11,589 nucleotides of DNA from Actinomycetes bacterium (GTDB lineage Bacteria; Actinomycetota; CALGFH01): assembly GCA_030152105.1 (NCBI GenBank), contig JASLIH010000200.1, positions 1 through 11,589 of the forward strand, written 5' to 3'. Positions 1 through 6,223 of the stretch are shown here, piece by piece; the stretch's first letter is position 1; each line of letters starts with the position of its first letter. The notes below the pieces were generated by a model. That model was not told the origin of the DNA and searched no databases. It saw only the letters and a program-made list of their open reading frames with translations. Made by a program: the position numbers and the translations under genes.

Positions 1-563
1 TGGACGGCCGCGAGCTGTTCTTCGACGTCTACGCGCCCCAGCCGCGGCTGCTGATCGTCGGGGCTGTCGACTTCGCCGCCGCCCTGGCCCGGCTGGCCCA
101 CCTCACCGGCTTCAAGGTCAGCGTGATCGACGCCCGCGAGCGCTTCGCCACCAAGGAGCGGATCCCCGACGCCGACGAGGTGGTGATCGCCTGGCCCCAG
201 GAGTACCTGGCCGCCAACCCGCCCGACGACGCCACCTATGCCGCCGTGCTCACCCACGAGCCCCGCTTCGACGACCCGACCCTCACCGCCCTGCTGCGCA
301 GCCCGGTCGCCTACATCGGGGCCATGGGCAGCCGCCGGGCCCACGGCGAGCGGCTGGAGCGGCTGCGCGAGGCCGGGTTCGGGGAGGCCGACATCGCCCG
401 CATCTCCGGCCCCATCGGCCTCGACATCGGGGCAACGTCCCCCGAGGAGACGGCCGTGTCGATCCTGGCCGAGGTGATCGCGGCCCGCCACGACCGCCGT
501 GGCGGGCCCCTGTCCGCGCGCACCGCCCCGGTCCACTCCATCCGGGAGCGGGGCGAGCTGTAG
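1..563 (+). CDS. xdhC: XdhC/CoxI-family molybdenum-hydroxylase maturation protein, 3' part
   Basis: The reading frame is open from base 3 and ends at TAG 561-563; the N-terminal portion lies before the window. What remains (about 186 residues) is the C-terminal Rossmann-type domain of the XdhC family. It starts with a beta-strand/glycine turn (LLIVGAVDFAAALARL), continues with an acidic strand end (VSVIDARERFATKERIPDADEVV), and carries the family signatures YIGAMGSRR and GPIGLDIGATSPEETAVSILAEVIAAR. Members of this family bind molybdenum cofactor, help insert it in sulfurated form into xanthine-dehydrogenase or CO-dehydrogenase type enzymes, and act in the cytoplasm. The first glycine motif reads GAVD rather than the more common GAGH; I believe this also occurs in actinobacterial members. 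The next two genes follow with no gap, so the three are probably one operon. The family call is firm; which hydroxylase it serves cannot be seen. Confidence 0.9.
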   Translation, partial: DGRELFFDVYAPQPRLLIVGAVDFAAALARLAHLTGFKVSVIDARERFATKERIPDADEVVIAWPQEYLAANPPDDATYAAVLTHEPRFDDPTLTALLRSPVAYIGAMGSRRAHGERLERLREAGFGEADIARISGPIGLDIGATSPEETAVSILAEVIAARHDRRGGPLSARTAPVHSIRERGEL

Positions 564-1280
564 GTGGGCGGCGGCGGGTCGCGGAGCGGACACAAGGTCC
601 TGGCCGTGGTCCTCGCCGCCGGCGGGTCGACCCGGATGGGCCGGCCCAAGCAGCTGGCCGAGCTGGACGGCCGCCCCCTGCTCGCCCACGTCCTGGCCGC
701 GGTGGACGCCGCCCCGGTGGACGGGAGGTCCGGGGGCCTCAGGACTAGGCCCCCGGTGGACGGGGGGTCCGGGGGCCTCAGGACTAGGCCCCCGGTGGAC
801 CGGGTGGTGGTGGCGCTCGGCGGGGCGGCCGACGCGGTGCTGGAACGGGTCGACCTGGGTCGGGCCGAGCCGCTGGTGGTCGAGGGGTGGGCCGCCGGGA
901 TGGGGCACGTCCTGGCCAGCACCCTGGCCCAGGCCGGCGACGACTGGGAGGCGGTGGTGGTCCTGCTCGGGGACCAGCCGCTCGTCCCGGGGAGCGCGGT
1001 GGCGCGGGTGGTCGAGGCCTGGCGGGCCGGGGCCGGCCCGGTGGTCACCGCCACCTACGGTGGCCGCCCCGGCCACCCCAAGCTGTTCGACCGCCGCCTC
1101 CTGCCCGACCTGCTCCGCCTGACCGGGGACACCGGCGCCCGCGGCCTGCTCGCCACCCACCCCGACCGGGTCCACCGGGTCGAGGTCGGCGACCTCGGCA
1201 GCGACGCCGACGTCGACGTCGAGGCCGACCTGGTGCGGGTCGGCCACCTGCTCACCACCACGAACCGGAGGAAGCCATGA
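564..1280 (+). CDS. MobA/MocA-like molybdenum cofactor nucleotidyltransferase
   Basis: This 238-residue protein starts at GTG 564, the base after the preceding stop, which suggests translational coupling. It would transfer CMP or GMP from the nucleotide to molybdopterin. The N-terminal nucleotide-binding motif LAAGGSTRMGRPKQL is at residues 18-32, and the metal-binding loop LLGDQP is at 134-139. The MocA-type stretch GRPGHPKLF is at 167-175, followed by GDTGARGLL at 188-196. The end DADVDVEADL replaces the usual DIDTPEDL-like motif. Its place between xdhC and coxG points to molybdopterin cytosine dinucleotide synthesis for a CO-dehydrogenase-type hydroxylase; cytidylyl specificity is inferred. 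Residues 52-77 are two copies of a 13-residue repeat encoded by a duplicated 39-bp unit. Removing it would join AAPVD directly to RVVVALGG, the expected strand, so the repeat looks like an in-frame insertion into a surface loop. Confidence 0.88.
   Translation: MGGGGSRSGHKVLAVVLAAGGSTRMGRPKQLAELDGRPLLAHVLAAVDAAPVDGRSGGLRTRPPVDGGSGGLRTRPPVDRVVVALGGAADAVLERVDLGRAEPLVVEGWAAGMGHVLASTLAQAGDDWEAVVVLLGDQPLVPGSAVARVVEAWRAGAGPVVTATYGGRPGHPKLFDRRLLPDLLRLTGDTGARGLLATHPDRVHRVEVGDLGSDADVDVEADLVRVGHLLTTTNRRKP
712..800 (+). repeat. Tandem 39-bp repeat with internal hairpin, inside the nucleotidyltransferase gene
   Basis: Two full copies (712-750 and 751-789) plus an 11-base partial third copy (790-800) repeat with a 39-bp period. 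The copies differ at about one base (ggaggtcc in the first, ggggggtcc context in the second). Each copy contains an inverted repeat with 10-bp arms CCGGGGGCCT and AGGCCCCCGG around the 7-base loop CAGGACT. The sequence CCCCGGTGGAC flanks each unit. The unit length is divisible by three, so the frame stays open and reads VDGRSGGLRTRPP then VDGGSGGLRTRPP. It could be a small palindromic element that inserted in frame and duplicated, or a local tandem duplication. Confidence 0.9.
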
Positions 1281-2191
1281 GGATCGAGAACACGGTCGAG
1301 GTCGACGCCCCTCTGGACCGGGTCTGGGCTCTGGTCAACGACATCCCCCGGGTCGCGCCCTGCATGCCCGGGGCCGCCCTCACCGGCGTGCACGACGACG
1401 ACACCTACGAGGGCACGGTGGCGGTCAAGCTCGGCCCCCTGCGCATGTCCTACAAGGGCAAGGTCGTGGTCGAGGGCGTCGACGAGGCCAACCACAGCGC
1501 CCGCCTCGCCGCCACCGGCAAGGACGTCAAGGGGGCTGGCACCGCCAAGGCCAGCGTCGAGACCCGGCTGGAAGCGGTCAGTGACAACCACACCCGCCTG
1601 CTGGTCACAAGCGACGTCCAGCTCACCGGCAAGGTCGCCTCCTTCGGCCGCGGCGGCGCCATCAACGACGTCGCCACCCGCCTCTTCGGCCAGTTCGCCG
1701 ACTGCCTCCGCGCCACCCTGGAGGCGGAAGCAGCCCCAGCCGGCACCTCCACCACGGCGGGCGTGGGCACAGCCGTCCCCGCCGACGGCCCAGCCGCCAT
1801 GGCGGCTGGCGGTGCGACCACCACCGAGGCCACCGCCGCCCCCGCGGATGTCGGCACAGCAATCCCCGGAGGCGGCATGGCGGCCGCGGGGACGTCCCCC
1901 TCGGCTGATGCAGGCCCTCCGGGCACGGGGGCCCCGCCCTCCGCCTCGGCTGATGCAGGCCCTCCGCCGGGAGCAGCCGCCGCGGGCGACGGGCCGAGCA
2001 TCACGGACGCCAGCGCGAGCCAGCCCCCCGCCGCCCCCCCAAGGCCGGCGCAGACCCCGGCTCCCCGCCCGGTCGAGGCCCTGGACGCCGGGAGCCTGGT
2101 CGGCACCGTGCTCAAGGGCCGGCTGACGGCGCTGTTCCAGGCCATCGCCGGCTTCTTCCGCCGCCTGTTCCGCCGCCGCTCGGCCGGCTGA
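1277..2191 (+). CDS. coxG: CoxG-like SRPBCC-domain protein with long Pro/Ala-rich tail
   Basis: The ATG at 1277 overlaps the previous stop in an ATGA and has a GGAGG site at 1267-1271, so the start is secure. The 304-residue product opens with a CoxG/SRPBCC domain at about residues 1-150. Recognisable pieces are MRIENTVEVDAPLDRVWALV, the CMPGA turn, the GTVAVKLGPL strand, LTGKVASFGRGG and the closing helix VATRLFGQFADCLRATLE. CoxG proteins anchor or help assemble aerobic CO dehydrogenase at the membrane in carboxydotrophs; related copies accompany other molybdenum hydroxylases. Residues about 152-270 are a low-complexity Ala/Pro/Gly/Thr linker with internal repeats. Residues 273-304 form an amphipathic, then very basic end (LFQAIAGFFRRLFRRR) suited to lying on the acidic inner membrane surface. 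The domain call is strong; the partner enzyme is inferred from xdhC and the nucleotidyltransferase upstream. Confidence 0.88.
   Translation: MRIENTVEVDAPLDRVWALVNDIPRVAPCMPGAALTGVHDDDTYEGTVAVKLGPLRMSYKGKVVVEGVDEANHSARLAATGKDVKGAGTAKASVETRLEAVSDNHTRLLVTSDVQLTGKVASFGRGGAINDVATRLFGQFADCLRATLEAEAAPAGTSTTAGVGTAVPADGPAAMAAGGATTTEATAAPADVGTAIPGGGMAAAGTSPSADAGPPGTGAPPSASADAGPPPGAAAAGDGPSITDASASQPPAAPPRPAQTPAPRPVEALDAGSLVGTVLKGRLTALFQAIAGFFRRLFRRRSAG
1900..1966 (+). repeat. Direct repeat in the coxG linker region
   Basis: A 22-base sequence occurs identically at 1900-1921 and 1945-1966, a 45-base period. Both copies are in frame and encode SADAGPP in the low-complexity linker. This looks like local slippage or duplication within the linker rather than a mobile element. 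Confidence 0.8.
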
Positions 2192-2206
2192 GGCGACCGG
2201 CTCAGC
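2187..2206. terminator. Weak inverted repeat at convergent gene ends
   Basis: GCTGAG (2187-2192) and CTCAGC (2201-2206) form a 6-bp stem around an 8-base loop. The stem contains the stop codon of coxG (2189-2191) and that of the opposing ABC permease (2202-2204). It has no U-tract, so it is at most a weak bidirectional hairpin. Part of the symmetry comes simply from two facing TGA stops. Confidence 0.25.
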
Positions 2207-3062
2207 TGTAGCGGGTCACGTACCCGCGGCGGCGGAACAGGCGCAGCATCCAGGCGACGAAGGCGAGGGCGGCGGCGATGACGGCCACGGTCCCGATGGC
2301 GGCCAGGGCGAGCTCGCCCCAGGGGACCGGGCCGCCGTCGATCAGGTCGCGGCCGGCGGCGAAGGCGTGGGTGGTCGGCAGCAGGGCCGAGATGGGCCTG
2401 ACGATGGCGGGGAGGGCCTCGACCGGGTAGAAGACGCCGCCCAGCGGCATGATCACGAACATGATCCCCCAGGCGAAGGCCTCGGCCCCGTTGCCGAAGC
2501 GCAGGATCAGGCCGACCACGAACAGGGCGATCGCCCAGCCGTTCAGCAGCAGGATGGCGATCACCGGCAGCAGGGCCAGCCCGAGGTTGGTGACGTCGAA
2601 GGCGTAGAGGCCGAACGCGGCCAGCGCGACCACGCCGACGCCCATGACCAGCTTGGCCAGCCCGAACAGGGCGATCCCGGCGACCAGCTCCAGCTCCCGG
2701 AGCGGCGTCACCATCAGGCTGAGCAGGTTGCGCGACCAGGTCTCCTCCATGAAGCCGGTCGAGACGGCGATCTGCGCCTGGTAGACGACGTGCCAGAGCA
2801 CGATCCCGGACAGCAGGTAGGCGACCCCGGCCTGGGCGGGCGAGCCGGGACCGCCCTGGCTGACGAAGTACACCCCGAGGGAGCCGAACAGCACCGTGTC
2901 CACGATCGGCCACACGGTCACGTCGAACAGCCGGTGCGGGCTGCGGTACAGCACATAGGCGTGCCGCCGGGCCACGGCCAGGATCCGCAGCCACGGGGCC
3001 AGCTCCCGCGACACCCGGACCGGGCCCCGGGCCGCGGCCGACTCGAACCCCTGGGCGGTCAT
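2202..3062 (-). CDS. ABC-2 type exporter permease
   Basis: This 286-residue integral membrane protein is the likely transport channel of an ABC exporter powered by the ATPase encoded just upstream on the same strand. It starts at ATG 3062, overlapping the ATPase stop in an ATGA. About six hydrophobic segments are visible, near residues 47-68, 80-103, 125-152, 158-188, 196-220 and 250-275. The amphipathic stretch between the second and third (MEETWSRNLLSLMVTPLREL, 105-124) resembles the coupling region of ABC-2 permeases. The segment GIMFVIMPLGGVFYPVEALP followed by LLPTTHAF is the familiar ABC-2 C-terminal pattern. The N-terminal 20 residues are polar and the C-terminus (RLFRRRGYVTRYS) is basic, as expected for cytoplasmic ends. 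Substrate cannot be told; related systems export lipids, polysaccharides or drugs. Confidence 0.9.
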   Translation of the reverse strand: MTAQGFESAAARGPVRVSRELAPWLRILAVARRHAYVLYRSPHRLFDVTVWPIVDTVLFGSLGVYFVSQGGPGSPAQAGVAYLLSGIVLWHVVYQAQIAVSTGFMEETWSRNLLSLMVTPLRELELVAGIALFGLAKLVMGVGVVALAAFGLYAFDVTNLGLALLPVIAILLLNGWAIALFVVGLILRFGNGAEAFAWGIMFVIMPLGGVFYPVEALPAIVRPISALLPTTHAFAAGRDLIDGGPVPWGELALAAIGTVAVIAAALAFVAWMLRLFRRRGYVTRYS

Positions 3063-3817
3063 GGCCGCAGCCCCTCGGTGTGCTCGCTAGCCTGGCGCTC
3101 GGAGGCCAGGTGGAGGAAGACCTCCTCCAGGTCGTCGCGCCCGAACCGGGCGGCGACCTCGAGCGGCGGGCCGTCGGCGACCACCCGGCCGGCGGACAGG
3201 AACACGACCCGCTCGGCGATCCGCTCCACCTCGACCATGTTGTGGCTGGTGACCAGCAGGGCGGTGCCCCGCTCCTCGCACAGGGCGGCCAGGCCGGTGC
3301 GGACCCGCATGGCCACGTCGGGGTCGAGGCTGGCCGTCGGCTCGTCCAGGACCAGCAGCTCGGGGTCGTGCATGGTCGACTTGACGATGCCGATCAGGGT
3401 CTTCTGCCCCGAGGAGAGCTCGGTGCCCATGGCCTTGACCAGGTCCGCGACCCCGAAGCGCTCCAGGCCCCGCAGCGCCTGGGTCTCAGGGTCGGCCAGG
3501 CCGTAGAGCTGGCCGAACATCCGTAGATACTCCCCGACCCGCAGCCGCTCGGGCAGGGGCAGGTAGCCGGCCGCGAAGCCGACGTGGGCCATGGCCGCGC
3601 TCCGGCCCCTGGGCAGCCGGTGGCCAGCGATCTCGACCGTGCCGCCGTCCGGCTCGACCACGCCAAGGCACATCAGCAGGGTGGTGGTCTTGCCGGCCCC
3701 GTTGGGCCCGAGGAGGGCGACCCGCTCGCCCCGGCGCACGCTCAGGTCGACGCCGTCCACGGCCCGGCCGCGGCGGTACGTCTTCAGAAGCCCGCGGGCG
3801 CGGAGGACGTCGCTCAT
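3059..3817 (-). CDS. ABC transporter ATP-binding protein
   Basis: This 252-residue nucleotide-binding subunit is the partner of the permease that follows it. The ATG at 3817 was chosen because the protein then begins directly with the ABC fold (MSDVLRARGLLKTYRRGRAV); the open frame upstream has no ABC-like sequence and overlaps the divergent gene. Walker A is GPNGAGKT (37-44), the signature is LSSGQK (134-139) in place of LSGGQ, Walker B is LLVLDEP (154-160), the D-loop is SLDP (163-166), and the switch histidine is in TSHN (190-193). The Q-loop is unusual: by alignment with DrrA-like ATPases the glutamine position is Gly84 in VGFAAGYLPLPERL. I recall a subfamily with this 'FAxxYxxLP' loop and LSSGQ, so this may be normal for the group. 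The protein would energise export and form a complex with the permease at the inner face of the membrane. Confidence 0.93.
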   Translation of the reverse strand: MSDVLRARGLLKTYRRGRAVDGVDLSVRRGERVALLGPNGAGKTTTLLMCLGVVEPDGGTVEIAGHRLPRGRSAAMAHVGFAAGYLPLPERLRVGEYLRMFGQLYGLADPETQALRGLERFGVADLVKAMGTELSSGQKTLIGIVKSTMHDPELLVLDEPTASLDPDVAMRVRTGLAALCEERGTALLVTSHNMVEVERIAERVVFLSAGRVVADGPPLEVAARFGRDDLEEVFLHLASERQASEHTEGLRP

Positions 3818-3905
3818 GCCCGCCAGTCTCCCAGCCGCCTCCGGCACCTCGCCACCGGATATCCCCAGGCTTGTGCCGGGCCAGCGGCCGGAGGAGGATG
3901 CGGCC
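3818..3905. promoter_or_regulatory. Divergent intergenic region with nested dyad symmetry
   Basis: These 88 bases separate the ABC operon (minus strand) from the pterin dehydratase gene (plus strand) and must hold the promoter or promoters for both. The arms CCGGCAC (3841-3847) and GTGCCGG (3873-3879) form an interrupted inverted repeat. Its centre coincides within half a base with the 8-bp palindrome GGATATCC (3857-3864). This could be an operator. I see no convincing -35/-10 pair. The dehydratase Shine-Dalgarno site GGAGGAGG is at 3890-3897. Confidence 0.35.
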
Positions 3906-4235
3906 ATGAGCCAGCAGCTGGCCAGCCGGCACTGCGAGGCCTGCGTGCCGGGCACGCCGACGGTCACCGAGGAGCGGGCCGCCGAGCTCGAGGCCCAGCT
4001 GGACCCGTCCTGGGCCAGGGACGGCACCCAGCGCCTGCGGCGGGAGCTCGAGTTCCGGAACTTCCGGGACGCCTTCGGGTTCGTGGCCCGCCTGGCCCTG
4101 CTGGCCGAGTCCGAGGGCCACCACCCCGACATCGAGCTCGGCTGGGGCCGGGTCGCGGTGACCCTGACCACCCATGCCGCCGGCGGCCTCACCGACAACG
4201 ACTTCATCCTGGCCGCCAAGCTCGACCGGCTCTGA
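3906..4235 (+). CDS. 4a-hydroxytetrahydrobiopterin dehydratase (PCD/DCoH family)
   Basis: This 109-residue protein is of usual length for pterin-4a-carbinolamine dehydratases, which dehydrate 4a-hydroxytetrahydrobiopterin during pterin recycling in the cytoplasm. ATG 3906 follows a strong GGAGGAGG by 8 bases. The N-terminus (CEACVPGTPTVTEERAAEL) matches the opening CEAC...L pattern of bacterial members. The FRNFRDAFGFVARLALLAE helix leads to the catalytic HHPD (72-75), and THAAGGLTDNDFILAAKLD (89-107) supplies the third conserved histidine, His90. All three catalytic histidines are present. No aromatic amino-acid hydroxylase is seen in the window, so its partner is unknown; in bacteria lacking one, a role in other pterin metabolism, including molybdopterin, has been proposed. 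It stands alone between two minus-strand operons. Confidence 0.93.
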   Translation: MSQQLASRHCEACVPGTPTVTEERAAELEAQLDPSWARDGTQRLRRELEFRNFRDAFGFVARLALLAESEGHHPDIELGWGRVAVTLTTHAAGGLTDNDFILAAKLDRL

Positions 4236-4248
4236 GCCCGCCGCTCAG
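4232..4248. terminator. Short inverted repeat across facing stop codons
   Basis: CTGAGC (4232-4237) and GCTCAG (4243-4248) make a perfect 6-bp stem with a 5-base CCGCC loop. It contains the stop of the dehydratase (4233-4235) and that of the anti-sigma gene on the other strand (4245-4247). There is no U-tract; it may act as a small bidirectional hairpin, or be stop-codon context only. Confidence 0.35.
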
Positions 4249-4943
4249 GCGTAGGCGCCGCGCAGGACCGTCCGCTCCGAACGTGACGGGTTGCCGTCGG
4301 CCGGCTCCAGGGTGACGTCGATGGCCCGGTAGCGGGCGGCGACGTCTGCGGGCAGGCTCCAGATGCCCTGGCCGTTGGGAGCGAGCACGCCGACCGGGAA
4401 GTCCTGGCCGGCGTCGCCGACCAGCCAGACCCCGTAGTAGGCGCCGGCCGGGGGCCGGGGCAGGCCCTGGGCGGTCATGCTCATGATCTGGTCGTCGCCG
4501 GCGCCCCGCATGTGGGCCTCGGCGGTGGCGCCGCCGGGCGCCGGGGCGCCGAGGGCGACCCGCTGGCCCCGGCCGGTGTCGCGGTCGCGGCCGACGCTGA
4601 AGCCGCCGACGCCGAGCAGCAGGGCGACCAGCACGGCGGCCGCCCCGAGCAGCCAGCGCGACCGGCGCGGCCGGTCGCGCAGGACCGAGGCGGGCAGGGG
4701 GTCACGGTCGCCGGGGCCCTCCGGGTCGCCCGCTGGCGGCCGCATGGGGGGCAGGCCGGGCGCCTCAGCCAACGGCAGGCGGGAGAGGTCGCGCAGGGCC
4801 GAGGAGGCGACGGCCACCGCGGCCAGGTCGCGGCGGCACGGGTCGCACCCGGCCAGGTGCCGGTCGACGGCCACGGCGGTGGCCGGCGGCAGCTCGCCAA
4901 GGAGCAGCCCGGGCAGGTCGTCCTGGGGGTGCCGCGCGGTCAC
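4245..4943 (-). CDS. RskA-like membrane anti-sigma factor
   Basis: This 232-residue single-pass membrane protein would hold the upstream ECF sigma factor inactive at the membrane until a signal releases it. It begins with GTG 4943, three bases after the sigma gene stop, so translation is probably coupled. The N-terminal cytoplasmic part carries the anti-sigma zinc-finger pattern His29-x3-Cys33-x2-Cys36 (RHLAGCDPC). A Pro-rich linker leads to a membrane helix at about 97-117 (WLLGAAAVLVALLLGVGGF), preceded by arginines. The exported C-terminal domain (about 125-232) matches the anti-sigma-K factor RskA pattern, with YYGVWLVGDAG and FPVGVLAPNGQGIWSLP. RskA-type proteins are cleaved by regulated proteolysis in mycobacteria; the same route here is inferred. 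The pair order sigma then anti-sigma is classical. Confidence 0.9.
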   Translation of the reverse strand: MTARHPQDDLPGLLLGELPPATAVAVDRHLAGCDPCRRDLAAVAVASSALRDLSRLPLAEAPGLPPMRPPAGDPEGPGDRDPLPASVLRDRPRRSRWLLGAAAVLVALLLGVGGFSVGRDRDTGRGQRVALGAPAPGGATAEAHMRGAGDDQIMSMTAQGLPRPPAGAYYGVWLVGDAGQDFPVGVLAPNGQGIWSLPADVAARYRAIDVTLEPADGNPSRSERTVLRGAYA

Positions 4944-4946
4944 GGC

Positions 4947-5480
4947 TCAGCCCGCCCCGCCGAGGATGTCGGCCAGGCGGCGCAGGCCACGGAAGGCGCG
5001 GGCCTTGACCGTGCCCAGCGGCACCCCGAGCCGTTCGGCGATCTCGACCTGGGTGAGGTCGCCGAAGTAGGCGAGGGTGAGGACCTCACGCTGCTCTGTG
5101 GACAGGCGCTCGAGCGCGCTCCGCACCTCGCTGGCGCGGGCGTAGCGTTCGGCCAGCTCCCGGCCGTCGTCCCCGGCGATGTCGCGTAGCTCCTCGATCG
5201 GCACAACGTTGGCATGCCTGCGGCGGAGCACGTCGATCGCCCGCTTGCGGGCGATCGCGAGCACCCACGCCTCGAGGCTGCGAGTGGGATCGTAGCGATC
5301 CCGGTTCCGCCAGACCTCGTAGAACACACGCTGCAGCACATCCTCGGCCTCGTCACGGGGCACGAAACGGCGCAGGTAGCCCAGCACCATGGGGCCGAGC
5401 GCGGTATAGCACTCGTTGATCGCCCCATCCTCGCCGGCGGCGAGTCGGGCCCCAAGGTTGGAGCCGGTGCCCTGCTCCAC
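4947..5480 (-). CDS. ECF RNA polymerase sigma factor, SigK-like
   Basis: This 177-residue extracytoplasmic-function sigma factor would direct RNA polymerase to a small set of stress or envelope promoters. The start GTG 5480 was chosen because it follows the purine-rich site AGAGGAAGGA closely and gives the usual ECF length; no ATG lies in frame nearby. Region sigma-2 covers about 22-90, with EDVLQRVFYEVWR at 46-58 and the -10 recognition helix RSLEAWVLAIARKRAIDVLRR at 67-87. Region sigma-4 covers about 116-172, with ERLSTEQREVLTLAYFGDLT then the helix-turn-helix VEIAERLGVPLGTVKARAFRGL (145-166). The PLGTVKAR form and the RskA-like partner fit the SigK/ECF19-like group. The gene lies 44 bases after the DICT-domain gene and 3 bases before its anti-sigma factor. 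Autoregulation is likely but not shown. Confidence 0.92.
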   Translation of the reverse strand: MEQGTGSNLGARLAAGEDGAINECYTALGPMVLGYLRRFVPRDEAEDVLQRVFYEVWRNRDRYDPTRSLEAWVLAIARKRAIDVLRRRHANVVPIEELRDIAGDDGRELAERYARASEVRSALERLSTEQREVLTLAYFGDLTQVEIAERLGVPLGTVKARAFRGLRRLADILGGAG

Positions 5481-5524
5481 TCGTTCCTTCCTCTGCTTTC
5501 GCTCGAAGCGCGCTGATGGTTTCG

Positions 5525-6070
5525 TCAGGCTCGGGTGATCGTCTCCAGATGCTCGGCGATGGCCCGGACCAACCGCCGGTCGCCGGTCACGAACCCGGTG
5601 AAGCTCCGCGAGCCGTCGGTGACCCCGGCCAGGCCGAAGCGCGCTGGGTCGGACGTCTCGAAACCGACGAACGCGATTGGCTCCGGCTGCTCGGTCACCA
5701 GCAGCCACTGGTTCTGGATGGCCGCCTGGTCCTCGGGGAGCCGCACCCAGTCCAGGCCGGGAAGCTGCCCCGGCTCCCCGATGCCGAAGGCGACCACCCT
5801 GACCCCGGCGTCGACCAGGTCGCGGTAGGTCCCGGCCTCGCCGTCGAGCTTCTCGGCCCGCTGGAACCCGACGAACAGGGTGGTGTCGGCCCCGCGCACG
5901 GCGGCCTCGATCTCTCGGGTCGCGGCCAGCATGTCGCGGGCGTGGTACAGGAACCGGGTGCCGGTCAGCGGGCCGCCACCCAGCTCCCGCTGGGCACGCT
6001 GGAGCAGGTCGAGCACACCCGCCTGCCTGTCCGTCTCGCTGTCGCCGTCCCCTAGACGGTGCCAGTCCAC
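5525..6070 (-). CDS. DICT-domain sensory protein
   Basis: This protein of about 181 residues appears to consist almost wholly of a DICT domain, a sensory fold named for diguanylate cyclases and two-component systems and often linked to light or other signal input. The core runs from about 35 to 140: FLYHARDMLAATREIEAAV, DTTLFVGFQ (62-70), TYRDLVDAGVRVVAFGIGEPG and QWLLVTEQPEPIAFVGFETS. No membrane helix, kinase, cyclase or DNA-binding domain is attached, so it should be a free cytoplasmic sensor acting on a partner. The start is uncertain: GTG 6070 has a GAGG eight bases upstream and was preferred. GTG codons at 6079, 6088 and 6016 are alternatives; a frame open far upstream overlaps the divergent gene and is not believed. 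It is followed on the same strand by the ECF sigma gene after 44 bases, suggesting that it modulates that sigma/anti-sigma pair. Confidence 0.75.
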   Translation of the reverse strand: MDWHRLGDGDSETDRQAGVLDLLQRAQRELGGGPLTGTRFLYHARDMLAATREIEAAVRGADTTLFVGFQRAEKLDGEAGTYRDLVDAGVRVVAFGIGEPGQLPGLDWVRLPEDQAAIQNQWLLVTEQPEPIAFVGFETSDPARFGLAGVTDGSRSFTGFVTGDRRLVRAIAEHLETITRA

Positions 6071-6223
6071 GCCACCCACCTCGATCACCTGCCGGACGGC
6101 GCCATGATGGCGCCGAACCACGGCCGGCGCGAACCGGCACGACCGGGTCGACAGCTTGGGGCAGTACGCCCAATCGCCGGAAGCGGGAGAATGGTCGGAG
6201 ATCGTCACCGGAACGGAGGTCCG
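6071..6223. promoter_or_regulatory. Divergent control region between sensor/sigma operon and tandem membrane-protein genes
   Basis: This 153-base stretch is the longest non-coding interval in the window and faces outward to both units. It contains a perfect 19-nt palindrome at 6097-6115. The plus-strand gene has a GGAGG site at 6215-6219, four bases before its ATG. No clear -35/-10 pair or ECF-type GGAAC/GTC pair could be assigned by eye. Confidence 0.5.
6097..6115. promoter_or_regulatory. Perfect 19-nt palindrome, candidate operator
   Basis: The sequence CGGCGCCATGATGGCGCCG has 9-base arms that are exact reverse complements around one central base. It lies just upstream of every candidate start of the DICT-domain gene and about 110 bases upstream of the divergent gene. 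A dimeric repressor or activator site is plausible; a regulator for it is not identified. In GC-rich DNA shorter palindromes are common, but an exact 9+1+9 with AT-containing centre is not expected often by chance. Confidence 0.5.

Noticed and set aside
712..800. CRISPR-like array or attenuator
   Set aside because: The repeats are directly tandem with no spacers, only two copies exist, and they are translated in frame within a gene, so neither a CRISPR array nor a leader attenuator fits.
887..1276. Open frame running into coxG from upstream
   Set aside because: It overlaps the nucleotidyltransferase gene in another frame with Arg/Gly/Pro-rich translation; the ATG at 1277 has a strong ribosome site.
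3818..4219. N-terminal extension of the ABC ATPase reading frame
   Set aside because: It overlaps the pterin dehydratase gene on the other strand and does not resemble any ABC sequence; ATG 3817 gives a normal start to the fold.
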